Positions 33,894 through 44,541 of a stretch of DNA of 47,909 bases are shown one piece after another (the stretch's first letter is position 1; the number at the start of each line of letters is the position of its first letter). This DNA comes from DASVAL01 sp035649575. GTDB lineage: Bacteria > Planctomycetota > UBA1135 > UBA2386. Under the pieces are notes generated by a model. The model saw only the letters and a list, made by a program, of their open reading frames with translations, had not been told where the DNA came from and did not search any database. Both the position numbers and the translations under genes were made by a program. Where the stretch lies: contig DASRJH010000006.1 of assembly GCA_035649575.1 (NCBI GenBank), positions 1-47,909 of the forward strand. The letters are read 5' to 3'.

Positions 33894-36093
33894 AGAAGTA
33901 GATCGCGTCGTGCCCGCCCTCGGCCGCGCCATAACCGAGGTAGATCGGTCCGAGCGGTGTGTCGGTGCCGACGAACGCGCTGCCCGCGAGCTTCATGTCC
34001 TGGAACAGCTGCGACCGATCGTCGGTGACGTTCCCGGTCTCGATCGAGCCGCCGATGTAGACCGGCAGGCCGAAGATGGCGGTCGTGCCCGCGATGCGGC
34101 GGTAGCCGATCAGGCGGAACACGGTCCCTGCCTGGCCGACCAGCTCATTGCGTTGGAAGCCGGACAGGTTCAGGAACCCGCCTCGCGTCACGAGCTGGTT
34201 GACCGGCAGCGTGCCATCGAGCGCGGAGCCCACGTCGGCGCTCAGCAGCAGCGTGTTCCTGCCGAACGTGTGCGCGTGCAACACCACGGCCTCGAAGCGC
34301 TGGTACTCGTCGTCGGCGCCGAAGTCGGTCAGCGCGTCCGTCCACTGCACGAGCCCGCGCCAGCCCGCATTCGGGAAATGCGTGTTGTCGAGCGTGTCGA
34401 CTTCGAGGCTCGCGCGCACGCCGCCGTCGTCGAACGAGAACGCCTGGATCGGCGCGGTGGTGATGTCCGGGTCGACCTCGCCCCAGACACGGCGCACGCC
34501 AAAGCGCAGTTGCGCCCAGTTGCCGAAGTTCCTGCCGACGTCGGCGCCGATCCAGCCGACATTGGTGTCGAACTCGCCGACCTTGACGCCGCCCTGGAAC
34601 GCGTTGATCTCCTCGATCTCGTATCCGATCTGCGGCGCCACGAAGTAACGCGCCGCGGCATCGACGGGTTGGTAGAACTCGGAGAACAGGCGGATCGGCT
34701 CGCCGATCTGGACCTCGTTGCGCCACTCGGCACCGAGTGCGTTCAGCGTGCGCATCGTGTAGCGCACGCTGAGCGCGTAGGCCGCATCGCCGCGGAAGTC
34801 GTCCTCGAGATTGAGCCCGAACTTCACGTAGTTCGGCCCCCAAGGCTTGGCGACCGTGATCAGCTTCAGCTCGACGTGTCCGGGCGACAGCTCGCGCAAC
34901 TCGAACGTCACGCGCTCGAAGTCCTCGAGCCCGTAGATGCGGTCGAAATCGAGCTCGAGGCGCGCGGGATCGAATCGATCGCCGACCTTGGTCTCCACGA
35001 GCGCGAGGATCACCGCGTCGGCGAGCTTGCTGTCGTTCGCGAGCACGATGCGGTCGATGATCGGGGACTCGGTCGCGGGCCGCCGCTGCCGCTCGAGGAA
35101 GCGCCGATACTCCTCCTCGGACACCGAATAGCGGCGCAGACGTCCGCTCATCGCGCGCGCCGCCTTCTCGCCGATCGCGATCGCCTCGGCGACGCGGTCG
35201 AAGCTCGTCGAGCTGATGTCGCCGAGGTCGGGCTGGATCAACGTGTCTTCCGTCGTCAGCTTCGCGAGCTGGACGTCGACGTTCTTCTGCATCAGGATGC
35301 CGATCATCTGGTTGGTCACGTTCAGCAGCGACCGGATCTGGTCGGCCTCGAGCAGCGGCGTGCCGATGTCGACCGCGATCACGACGGTAGCACCCATCTG
35401 CTTGCAGATGTCGACCGGCACGTTGTTGACGACCATGCCGTCGACGAGTTGGTGGCCGTCGATCACGACTGGCGCGAACGCACCGGGAATCGCCATGCTC
35501 GCCGCCATCGCCTGCGCGAGATTGCCCGACGAGAGGACGATCTGTGCGCCCGTGACGATGTCGGTCGCCACGGCGCGATACGGCACACGCAGCTGGCCGA
35601 AGTCGATGGCCTGCTGCTGCTGCAGCACGAGGTTCTTGAGCAGATTGCCTGTGTAGTGGCCGGCCACCAGCCCCTTGGGCAGCACGAACTCGAAGTCGCG
35701 GAAGCCGAGGGTCGCCTCGATCTGGCAGACGAAGTCGTCCTGCTTGCGGCGGAACGCGCGATTGTCGCGCAGCGGATGATCGCTGAGCAGCTGCGGCCAG
35801 TCGATGCCGCCGAGGATCGCGTCCATCTCCGCGGGCGAATAGCCATACGCGTAGATGCCGCCGACCAGCGCTCCCATGCTGTTGCCGGCGATCAGGTCGA
35901 CGGGGATCCGCAGCTCCTCGAGGACCTTGAGCACGCCGACGTGCGCCGCGCCGCGCGCGCCGCCGCCGCTCAGCACGACGCCGATGCGCGGGCGATTCGC
36001 CTCGGGCTGCTGGCCGGACGCCGGCCGCGACATCGGCAAACACGCGGCGAGCGCGCAGAGCCAGGGAACGAGAACGGATGGTGAGAGTCGCAT
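33874..36093 (-). CDS. Patatin-like phospholipase with POTRA and outer-membrane barrel (PlpD-like)
   Basis: 739 residues from the ATG at 36093, which starts a signal peptide ending near 'RPASGQQ'. The patatin domain has the oxyanion loop 'GGGARG' (43-48), nucleophile S72 in 'GNSMG' and catalytic D218 in 'DGMVVNN', so the Ser-Asp dyad is complete. It ends near residue 340. A POTRA-like domain follows ('IIDRIVLANDSKLADAVILALVETKVGDRF ... DFERVTFELREL'). The C-terminal 280 residues alternate like a BamA/Omp85 barrel ('YRRIAGTTAIFGLPVYIGGSIETGN') and end in 'YFFIGQSF', with the terminal Phe typical of outer-membrane proteins. This is the type Vd (PlpD) layout, in which the lipase is displayed or released at the cell surface. 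Confidence 0.93.
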   Translation of the reverse strand: MRLSPSVLVPWLCALAACLPMSRPASGQQPEANRPRIGVVLSGGGARGAAHVGVLKVLEELRIPVDLIAGNSMGALVGGIYAYGYSPAEMDAILGGIDWPQLLSDHPLRDNRAFRRKQDDFVCQIEATLGFRDFEFVLPKGLVAGHYTGNLLKNLVLQQQQAIDFGQLRVPYRAVATDIVTGAQIVLSSGNLAQAMAASMAIPGAFAPVVIDGHQLVDGMVVNNVPVDICKQMGATVVIAVDIGTPLLEADQIRSLLNVTNQMIGILMQKNVDVQLAKLTTEDTLIQPDLGDISSTSFDRVAEAIAIGEKAARAMSGRLRRYSVSEEEYRRFLERQRRPATESPIIDRIVLANDSKLADAVILALVETKVGDRFDPARLELDFDRIYGLEDFERVTFELRELSPGHVELKLITVAKPWGPNYVKFGLNLEDDFRGDAAYALSVRYTMRTLNALGAEWRNEVQIGEPIRLFSEFYQPVDAAARYFVAPQIGYEIEEINAFQGGVKVGEFDTNVGWIGADVGRNFGNWAQLRFGVRRVWGEVDPDITTAPIQAFSFDDGGVRASLEVDTLDNTHFPNAGWRGLVQWTDALTDFGADDEYQRFEAVVLHAHTFGRNTLLLSADVGSALDGTLPVNQLVTRGGFLNLSGFQRNELVGQAGTVFRLIGYRRIAGTTAIFGLPVYIGGSIETGNVTDDRSQLFQDMKLAGSAFVGTDTPLGPIYLGYGAAEGGHDAIYFFIGQSF

Positions 36094-36219
36094 CTGCGCG
36101 CGCAGGCAGTTGTCGAGACTAACTGCGGCCGGTTCGCATTCCCAGCGCGGTCCAGCCCGGCTAGCCTCTGCGCCGATGACGCTGAGCGGAGTCGCAGCCC
36201 GAACCAAAACACCCATCGC

Positions 36220-38589
36220 ATGAGACCATCCACACTCCTGTCCCTGCTAGGCCTCGCGCCGGCAGCGGCATTCGCGCCAACGGTCCTCGCGCAAGAAGTC
36301 CTGCCGTTCCCTCCGACACCATCCGCCTCCAGCGCGGGGCTCACGATGCAGGACTCGATCCACAAGCATCGCGTCGAGCCGAGGCGCCTCGCCGCGGGTG
36401 CGCCGAACATCCTGATCATCCTGATCGACGACGTGGGACCGGCGACACCCTCGACCTACGGCGGCGAGATCAACACGCCGACGCTCGACCGCGTGGCCAG
36501 CGCGGGCATCTCTTTCAACCGCTTCCACTCCACTGCGATGTGCTCGCCGACGCGGGCCGCCTTGTTGACCGGACGCAACCACACGCGCGTCGGCAACGGT
36601 CAGGTCGCGGAGCTTGCCAACGACTGGGACGGTTTCAGTGGCTGCATCCCGAAGTCCTCGGCCACGGTCGCCGAAGTGCTCAAGAACTACGGCTACAACA
36701 CCGGCGCCTGGGGCAAGTGGCACAACACGCCCGAGGAGCAGACCACGAACAAGGGCCCCTTCGATCATTGGCCGACCGGTTACGGCTTCGAATACTTCTA
36801 CGGCTTTCTCGGCGGCGCAGCCTCGCAATACGAGCCGCAGATGGTGCGCAACACCACGCAGCTGGACCCGCACGAAGGCCACCAGAAGGGTTATCACCTG
36901 ACCGAGGACCTCGCGGAGGACGCGGTCAGGTGGTTGCGCGAACAGCGCGCCTACGCACCGGACAAGCCGTTCTTCATCTATTGGGCGCCCGGCGCATCGC
37001 ACGGGCCGCACCACGTCGCGCCGGAATGGGCCGACAAGTACAAAGGCAAGTTCGACGACGGCTGGGACAAGTATCGCGAGCGCGTCTTCCAGCGCGCCAA
37101 GCAGAAGGGCTGGATCCCCGAGACCACCAAGCTCACGCCGCGTCCAGCTTCGCTGCCGTCGTGGGACTCGATTCCCGAGAGCGAGAAACCGTTCCAGCGC
37201 CGGCTCATGGAGGTCTTCGCGGGTTTCACCGAGCACGCCGACTACAACGCGGGCCGCGTGATCGACGAGATCGAGCGGCAGGGCAGACTCCACAACACGG
37301 TCGTCTTCTACATCTGGGGCGACAACGGATCCTCCGCCGAGGGCATGAATGGCACGCTCAGCGAACTGATCGCGCAGAACGCGATCCCGACAAAGGTCTC
37401 CCAGCACCTCGAAGCGTTGAACGAACTGGGTGGCATCGACGTGCTGGGCTCGCCCAAGACCGACAACATGTATCACGCGGGGTGGGCCTGGGCAGGCAGC
37501 ACGCCATACAGGTCGACGAAGCTCGTCGCCGCACACTTCGGCGGCACGCGGCAGCCGCTCGCCGTGTCGTGGCCCGACGGCATCAAGGCGGACGCGACGC
37601 CACGGACCCAGTTCCATCACGTCATCGACATCGCGCCGACGATCTTCGAGCTCACGAAGATCAAGGCACCCAACACCGTCAACGGCGTCGCGCAGGACTC
37701 GATCGACGGGATCAGCATGGCCTACACGTTCGCTCACGCCGAGGCCGTGGGAAGACGCAAGACCCAGTTCTTCGACATCATGGGCAGCCGTGGCATCTAC
37801 CACGATGGCTGGTTCGCCTGCGTCGCGGGCCCGCGCGAACCGTGGGTCGCAGGGGCGCCGAAGGGCATCCGCGACTGGTCGCCCGAGAACGACACCTGGG
37901 AGCTCTACAACCTCGAAGAGGACTGGTCCCAGGCCGACGACCTCGCGGCGAAGATGCCCGCGAAGACAGCGCAGATGAAGAACCTCTTCCTGCTCGAGTC
38001 CGCCAAGAACAACAACCTGCCGATCGGCGGCGGCTTGTGGTCCACGGTCCTGTTCCATCCCGAGGACGCGCCGGCCACGCCGTACAGCGAGTGGATCTTC
38101 ACGGGTCCCATGAACCGGATGCGCGAGTCCTGCGCGCCGAAGCTCGGCAAGTTCGACAACGTCGTCAGCATGGAGCTGGACGTGCCCGACAACGCGAACG
38201 GCGTGCTCTACGCGCTCGGCGCCTTCTCCGGCGGGCTCTCCTGCTACGTGAAGGAGGGCATGCTCAACTACGAATACAACCTGTTCGAGATCTCGCGCAC
38301 GAAGATCACGGCCCGGAAGAAGCTGCCGACCGGCAAGGTGAATCTCGAGGTCGACTCGAAGCTGACCAACAAGGTCGGTGGTCCGATGGAAGTCACCTTG
38401 AAGGTCAACGGCGAGATCGTCGCGCGTGGTGAGGTGCCGATCACCGCCGCCTACCAGTTCAACGGCAACGACTGTCTCGACCTCGGCAGCGACTTCGGCT
38501 CGCCCGTGTCGCTCGACTACTTCGATCAGGCCCCGTTCCGGTGGAACGGCACGATCGGGACGACGAGGATCTCGTATCCGCGGAAGTAG
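36220..38589 (+). CDS. Large secreted sulfatase (formylglycine type)
   Basis: A 789-residue paralogue of the sulfatase at 29840-32263. A signal peptide ends near 'FAPTVLAQEV'. The domain opens 'NILIILIDDVGPATPSTYGGEINTPTLDRV' and has the formylglycine Cys C108 in 'CSPTRAALLTGRNHTRVGNG'. Also visible are 'GKWHNTPEEQTTNKGPFDHWPTGYGFEYFYGFLGG', 'HVAPEWADKYKGKFDDGWDKYRERVF' and 'IWGDNGSSAEGMNGTLSELIA'. It shares the C-terminal beta-sandwich ('GGLSCYVKEGMLNYEYNLFEISRTKI') with its paralogue. Unlike that protein it has a plain signal peptide instead of a lipobox, so one is probably membrane-tethered and the other soluble. It is divergent from the patatin-barrel gene, with 126 bases between starts. 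Confidence 0.95.
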   Translation: MRPSTLLSLLGLAPAAAFAPTVLAQEVLPFPPTPSASSAGLTMQDSIHKHRVEPRRLAAGAPNILIILIDDVGPATPSTYGGEINTPTLDRVASAGISFNRFHSTAMCSPTRAALLTGRNHTRVGNGQVAELANDWDGFSGCIPKSSATVAEVLKNYGYNTGAWGKWHNTPEEQTTNKGPFDHWPTGYGFEYFYGFLGGAASQYEPQMVRNTTQLDPHEGHQKGYHLTEDLAEDAVRWLREQRAYAPDKPFFIYWAPGASHGPHHVAPEWADKYKGKFDDGWDKYRERVFQRAKQKGWIPETTKLTPRPASLPSWDSIPESEKPFQRRLMEVFAGFTEHADYNAGRVIDEIERQGRLHNTVVFYIWGDNGSSAEGMNGTLSELIAQNAIPTKVSQHLEALNELGGIDVLGSPKTDNMYHAGWAWAGSTPYRSTKLVAAHFGGTRQPLAVSWPDGIKADATPRTQFHHVIDIAPTIFELTKIKAPNTVNGVAQDSIDGISMAYTFAHAEAVGRRKTQFFDIMGSRGIYHDGWFACVAGPREPWVAGAPKGIRDWSPENDTWELYNLEEDWSQADDLAAKMPAKTAQMKNLFLLESAKNNNLPIGGGLWSTVLFHPEDAPATPYSEWIFTGPMNRMRESCAPKLGKFDNVVSMELDVPDNANGVLYALGAFSGGLSCYVKEGMLNYEYNLFEISRTKITARKKLPTGKVNLEVDSKLTNKVGGPMEVTLKVNGEIVARGEVPITAAYQFNGNDCLDLGSDFGSPVSLDYFDQAPFRWNGTIGTTRISYPRK

Positions 38590-38602
38590 CCGGTTCGATC
38601 GA

Positions 38603-39424
38603 TCAGCGCGCCATCTCCGTCAGGAACCTCCAGGCCGTCGTGACACCGGGCCGGCTCTCCTTGCCCGTGGCTAGGAACACCCGGACCGTCTTGGCGCCGG
38701 ACACGTCGGCCGTGACCGTGTGCTCTTCGACGATGTCGAGCATGCCTTGGCCCTCGCCGGGAACCTTGCGATAGAGGTAGACGTCGGCCTTGCCGCCCCC
38801 GTCGGCGTCGGCCGCCTCGAAATCCACGCGTACGAGCACGAGGTTGTAGTCGTTGGTCGGGGCGATCAACGTCGCCTGCAGCACCGAGCCCGGGCCGCCG
38901 TCGTCCCCCGGCAGGAAGCTCAACTCGATCGGCAACGGGGCGTGTGCTTGCGCCCCTTCCTTGGTCGGCGCGGGCTCGCTGCCAGCGCCCATGACCTGGC
39001 CGGCCACGGGCCGCTCGCCTGCCTCGTCATGGCCTTCGTCAGGCTTGGCAGTCTCGTCGTAGCTCTCGTCGATCTTGCCCGCGTGATCGGCGGCGAGCTT
39101 CTGGATCGGATGGATCTTCATGCCGTCGACCAGGTCGTAGGTCACACCCTGCCACCAGAGGTCGGCCTGCATCGGCAGGTCCAGCAAGCACGCGAACCCC
39201 GCGTCCTTCTTGCCCATCAAGAGCACGATTGCATTGCTGAGGACCGGGTCGCCGAGGAGCGGGACCGTGCCGTTGTCCAACGACACCAGCGCGAAGCCGA
39301 AGTCGGCATCCTGGTCGCCGATCTCGAACTCGATCGGCTTCTGGGGGGAGCCGTTGTCCTGGGCCATGGCGGGCATGGCGGCCAGTGCCGCGGCGAGCGA
39401 CAGCAAGAGTGCGAAGGGCTTCAT
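38603..39424 (-). CDS. Secreted protein of unknown function
   Basis: A 273-residue protein with a clear signal peptide ('LLLSLAAALAAMPAMAQ'). The mature part is acidic and beta-rich: 'FEIGDQDADFGFALVSLDNGTVPLLGDPVLSNAIVLLMG', then a Lys/Glu/Asp/His-rich disordered linker (about 120-165), then 'YNLVLVRVDFEAADADGGGKADVYLYRKVPGEGQG' and 'TVTADVSGAKTVRVFLATG'. The Asp/Gly run 'DADGGGKAD' resembles a calcium-binding loop, but that is weak. I recognise no family. It lies 87 bases downstream of the caspase-like gene on the same strand, so the two may be co-transcribed. It converges closely on the sulfatase gene (13 bases). Confidence 0.75.
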   Translation of the reverse strand: MKPFALLLSLAAALAAMPAMAQDNGSPQKPIEFEIGDQDADFGFALVSLDNGTVPLLGDPVLSNAIVLLMGKKDAGFACLLDLPMQADLWWQGVTYDLVDGMKIHPIQKLAADHAGKIDESYDETAKPDEGHDEAGERPVAGQVMGAGSEPAPTKEGAQAHAPLPIELSFLPGDDGGPGSVLQATLIAPTNDYNLVLVRVDFEAADADGGGKADVYLYRKVPGEGQGMLDIVEEHTVTADVSGAKTVRVFLATGKESRPGVTTAWRFLTEMAR

Positions 39425-39511
39425 GGGTGGTCTCCGTGAGTGTGGGGTGTGGGAACAGCCCCCCAGGGGAGATCACCCGTCCGCCGCAGCGGATTTCCTG
39501 CAACGCAACAC

Positions 39512-41590
39512 TCAGTTCCGGGTCAGGGAGTCGAACCGGTCCGGCAGCACGAGCTCCAGGTCGAGCCACTGGATCCCCCACGCAGGCGGGCCCGCCTTCT
39601 CGTTGCCGCCGCGCGTGGTCGAGCCGGTCAGCGCCCCCTCGAGGAACGCCGGCATCGAGCCGGTCTCGAGCTTGCCGCGCGTGACGTCGGGCGCGCGCGA
39701 CTCGAACGGGCGGAAGTCCGCGTAACGCGGGGTCGCAATGACGATGTAGCGATCGACCATCGGGCGATCGTGCTGCCATTTCGGGTTGGGCCCGAGCTCG
39801 ACCGTCATCGACTCGCTGCGGCCCCCCGCCAGCACGTTGTTGTTGTCCGCGCCCCAGATGACGTTGACGGCGCGATCCTCGGCGACGGAGAGCACGGCGA
39901 TGTGCAGCTTCTCGGTGCCCTCGTTGGTCACCGTGAGCGTGACCATCGCGCCCGTGTCCCGCTTGTCGGGCAGGAACGGCGCGCCGACGAGAACGCGCCG
40001 TTCGCCGGCAAGGGTCCGCACTCTCGCCAGCGGCAGGTTCTTCTCGGCGGCCTGCGCTGCATCCCACGGCTTCACCGCGATGCGGATGCGGTGCAGGCCC
40101 GGCTGCGCCACACCCTCCCAGAGCGACCGGAAGCAGTGCTCGAAGAAGAGCTCCTGCCGGACCTCCTGCGGCGAAGCAGGCACCTCCCGCACGAAGGCGC
40201 CGTCAGCCTGCAGCGCGAGTCCGTCGCCGTGCTTGCAGAGAACGTAGTCGGCAGTCTCGCGCGGCGTGTTGACGGCCCAAGGACAGCCCTCGAGGACGGC
40301 AGGATCGACGCCCTCGGCGCAGCAGATGCGCAGCGCGGCCCGGCCCTCGAGACCCTTGTGGGGAACCGCGCGCAACGCCACGCCGACCGGGATCCTGCGA
40401 CCTTCGAGCGGTTCGGCTTCGCAGAACGTCGCGCGCGCGCGGTAGACGCGCACGAGGCCGTAGTCCGTGTTGTCGAGCCCGACGAGCCGCAGTTCGGAGT
40501 CCTCGACCAGGCCGTGGATGCGACCTGCTTCGATCCGGCAGCGGGCGTCGTTGCGTTGCGCCTGGTAGCCGACCGGCACCGGCTTGCCGAGGCCGCCGAA
40601 GATCGCGCGGTCGCCAGGACCGATGCAACACACGATCTGGTCGCTCCTGGTCCCGCTGCGGCACGCGGCGACACGGGCGCGCACGATCTCGGCGACCGCC
40701 TGCCAGGAGGTGGCCGGGTCGACCTCGGCCAGCGCTCCGGTCAGGAACCAGGTCAGCGTGCCATACCAGCGATCCGCGCCTTCGCATTCGCCGGCTTCCT
40801 GCGTCGACTCACAGGCTGCAATGTGCACGGTCGAATGCACGACGCTGCCGCGATCGTCGTCGAGGAAGGGCACCGCCTCGGGCCAGAACGGCCGGATCAA
40901 CTCGCGATCGAGCGGCTGCGTGCCGGCGCCCGCGTGGCGCACACCGCCGGTGGCGTTGCCGCGCAGCAGGCCTCCCGAATGACAGCAGTCCGTCACGAGC
41001 ACGACGTCCTTCGCGCGCAGCGCGGCCAACAGCGAATGCAGCTCGTCGTCGGTGATGTCGAAGCTGCCGTCACGCTTTCCCTTGCGGCTGTCGTGCGCGA
41101 GCAGCGTGTCGTCCCAGGGAGCGTCGTACTCGTTGCGCAACGCAGGGTCTGCCTTGCTCGCGTCGGGCACGCGCGAACCATGCCCCGAGAACCAGATCAC
41201 GACTTTCGTCCCCGGTCCGGCCCGTTCGATCAGGTGTTCGCAGAAGCTGCGCACGATCGCTTCGTGCGTCGCCGCGGGCCCGAGCAGCGTGACGATGTCG
41301 CCTGGCAGAAAGCCGAACCGCCTGAGCAGCAGTTCCTTCGCGCGTGCGGCGTCGTTGGCGGCGCCCCTGAGCGGTGAGAGCTTGTTCGACGCGTCGTCCG
41401 GCTGTTCGTAGTCGTCGATGCCCACGATCAACGCCAGGCAGCCAGGCGAGACGACGCGCGGCGTGAGCGGTGCAACCGCAGGTGTGCTGCCCTGCGGCTG
41501 CGCGACCTGCCCGAGGAGGGCAGCCGCGACAGCCAGTGTTGCGGCCGACAAAGCTGCCCGAAACAGGCTCGATCGGTTGGCTCTCTCCAT
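39512..41590 (-). CDS. Secreted caspase-like (peptidase C14) protein
   Basis: 692 residues from the ATG at 41590, which starts a signal peptide ('AALSAATLAVAAALLGQV'). The caspase-fold p20 core begins 'CLALIVGIDDYEQPDD' and has the catalytic His H137 in 'VIWFSGHGSR' and the catalytic Cys, probably C203, in 'DCCHSGG'. Both dyad residues are present. 'HIAACESTQEAGE' and 'WYGTLTWFLTGAL' further match bacterial metacaspase-like proteins. These cleave after Arg/Lys or Asp depending on the group. Residues about 370-692 are a separate, mostly beta region ('GAMVTLTVTNEGTEKLHIAVLSVAEDRAVNVIW', 'RYIVIATPRYADFRPF') resembling the DUF4384-like modules often attached to such proteases. It is divergent from typA, with 211 bases between starts. 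Export rather than cytosolic location is notable. Confidence 0.9.
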   Translation of the reverse strand: MERANRSSLFRAALSAATLAVAAALLGQVAQPQGSTPAVAPLTPRVVSPGCLALIVGIDDYEQPDDASNKLSPLRGAANDAARAKELLLRRFGFLPGDIVTLLGPAATHEAIVRSFCEHLIERAGPGTKVVIWFSGHGSRVPDASKADPALRNEYDAPWDDTLLAHDSRKGKRDGSFDITDDELHSLLAALRAKDVVLVTDCCHSGGLLRGNATGGVRHAGAGTQPLDRELIRPFWPEAVPFLDDDRGSVVHSTVHIAACESTQEAGECEGADRWYGTLTWFLTGALAEVDPATSWQAVAEIVRARVAACRSGTRSDQIVCCIGPGDRAIFGGLGKPVPVGYQAQRNDARCRIEAGRIHGLVEDSELRLVGLDNTDYGLVRVYRARATFCEAEPLEGRRIPVGVALRAVPHKGLEGRAALRICCAEGVDPAVLEGCPWAVNTPRETADYVLCKHGDGLALQADGAFVREVPASPQEVRQELFFEHCFRSLWEGVAQPGLHRIRIAVKPWDAAQAAEKNLPLARVRTLAGERRVLVGAPFLPDKRDTGAMVTLTVTNEGTEKLHIAVLSVAEDRAVNVIWGADNNNVLAGGRSESMTVELGPNPKWQHDRPMVDRYIVIATPRYADFRPFESRAPDVTRGKLETGSMPAFLEGALTGSTTRGGNEKAGPPAWGIQWLDLELVLPDRFDSLTRN

Positions 41591-41741
41591 GGCAGTCCGG
41601 CGTTGGTCGTGGACGCGTGACCGAGGGGAGATTCCATCTTCACCGCAGCGAGAATCCCCGGCAATCGCCAGCACCGCGTCGATCAGAGCACCTACAGCGC
41701 CGCTCACCGCTCGTCCGAAACAGTTAGTTCCCAGCCAAAGG

Positions 41742-41769
41742 TTGACCGCCGCGCTTCGTTGGCGACAAT
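41742..41769 (+). promoter_or_regulatory. Possible sigma-70-type promoter for typA
   Basis: TTGACC at 41742-41747 is followed after 16 bases by GACAAT at 41764-41769. These match the -35 and -10 consensus at 5 of 6 and 4 of 6 positions. It lies 33 bases before the typA ATG, a plausible distance. It is weak evidence in GC-rich DNA. Confidence 0.35.
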
Positions 41770-41801
41770 CCTTCCCCCCCAAGTCCGGCCCACCCACCGC
41801 G

Positions 41802-43637
<1,836 letters not shown>

Positions 43638-43736
43638 AGGGCCCTGCATCCTGTTGCAGAAATGGAGTGGCCGGGGTGGCCGATGAGGGTGGTCAAGGCC
43701 CCGGAACGCGAGTACCGTTCCTGGTCCGGATTGCCA

Positions 43737-44453
43737 ATGCGCGAGCCCGAGGAACAGCAGGACGAAGCCCGCAGCCGCACGCTGCGCAGCCTCTGCAAGG
43801 AACTGGGCTACACGTTCAAGGACCTCGACCTGCTCGACCGCGCACTGACCCACGCGTCGATGGGCAACGAGGGCAAGAAGAGCTACGAACGGCTCGAGTT
43901 CCTCGGCGATGCGTTCCTGAACTTCTCGGTCGCCGACGTGCTCTATCGCTCGGACACCGAGGTGGCTGAGGGGCAACTCACCGAGACGCGCGCACGCATC
44001 GTGAGTCGCAAACCGCTGGCCTCTGCCGCGCGGAACCTCGACCTGCGGCATCACCTGGTCTCGGGCAAGGGCCTGCGCGAGAGCGAGCGCGACAGCGAAC
44101 GCATCCTCGCCGACCTCGTCGAAGCGGTGCTCGGCGCGATCCTGATCGACGGCGGCGTCACACCGGCCCGCGCGTTCGTGCGTCGACACCTGCTGCCGAA
44201 GAACGGCACCGTCGCACCGGCCGCCGAGAAGGACAGCAAGACGTCGCTGCTGCACTACTGCCAGCATCACAAGCTCGGCCAGCCTCGCTACGAGCTCGTC
44301 GAGACCGTCGGCCTGCAGCACGAGCAGGAGTTCGTCGTGCGCGCGCGATTGATCGACGGCCGGGCCGAGACGGGACGCGGCCGCACCAAGCGCGCCGCCG
44401 AGAAGATGGCCGCAGCACGACTGCTGACGTTGCTGCACGCGACGCCGTCCTAG
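43737..44453 (+). CDS. rnc: Ribonuclease III
   Basis: 238 residues from the ATG at 43737, close to the usual family length; in-frame starts at 43662 and 43683 would add up to 25 unconserved residues and cannot be excluded. The RNase III domain has the signature 'ERLEFLGDAFLNF' (51-63) with E54 and D58, and the second acidic pair D126/E129 in 'LADLVEAVLGAILIDGG'. The C-terminal double-stranded-RNA-binding domain starts at 'SKTSLLHYCQHHKLGQPRYELVETVG' and ends 'GRTKRAAEKMAAARLLTLL'. It processes rRNA precursors and degrades structured RNAs. The usual partner gene era is not in the window. It follows typA by 99 bases and could be in the same transcript. Confidence 0.95.
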   Translation: MREPEEQQDEARSRTLRSLCKELGYTFKDLDLLDRALTHASMGNEGKKSYERLEFLGDAFLNFSVADVLYRSDTEVAEGQLTETRARIVSRKPLASAARNLDLRHHLVSGKGLRESERDSERILADLVEAVLGAILIDGGVTPARAFVRRHLLPKNGTVAPAAEKDSKTSLLHYCQHHKLGQPRYELVETVGLQHEQEFVVRARLIDGRAETGRGRTKRAAEKMAAARLLTLLHATPS

Positions 44454-44541
44454 CGCTCGTGTGAATCCCTGCAGGGCTTCCCGCGCCGCGAGCCCAGGCC
44501 ATACTGTTGGCTGAGGAACAAATGATCTTCGCGAGGAACCG

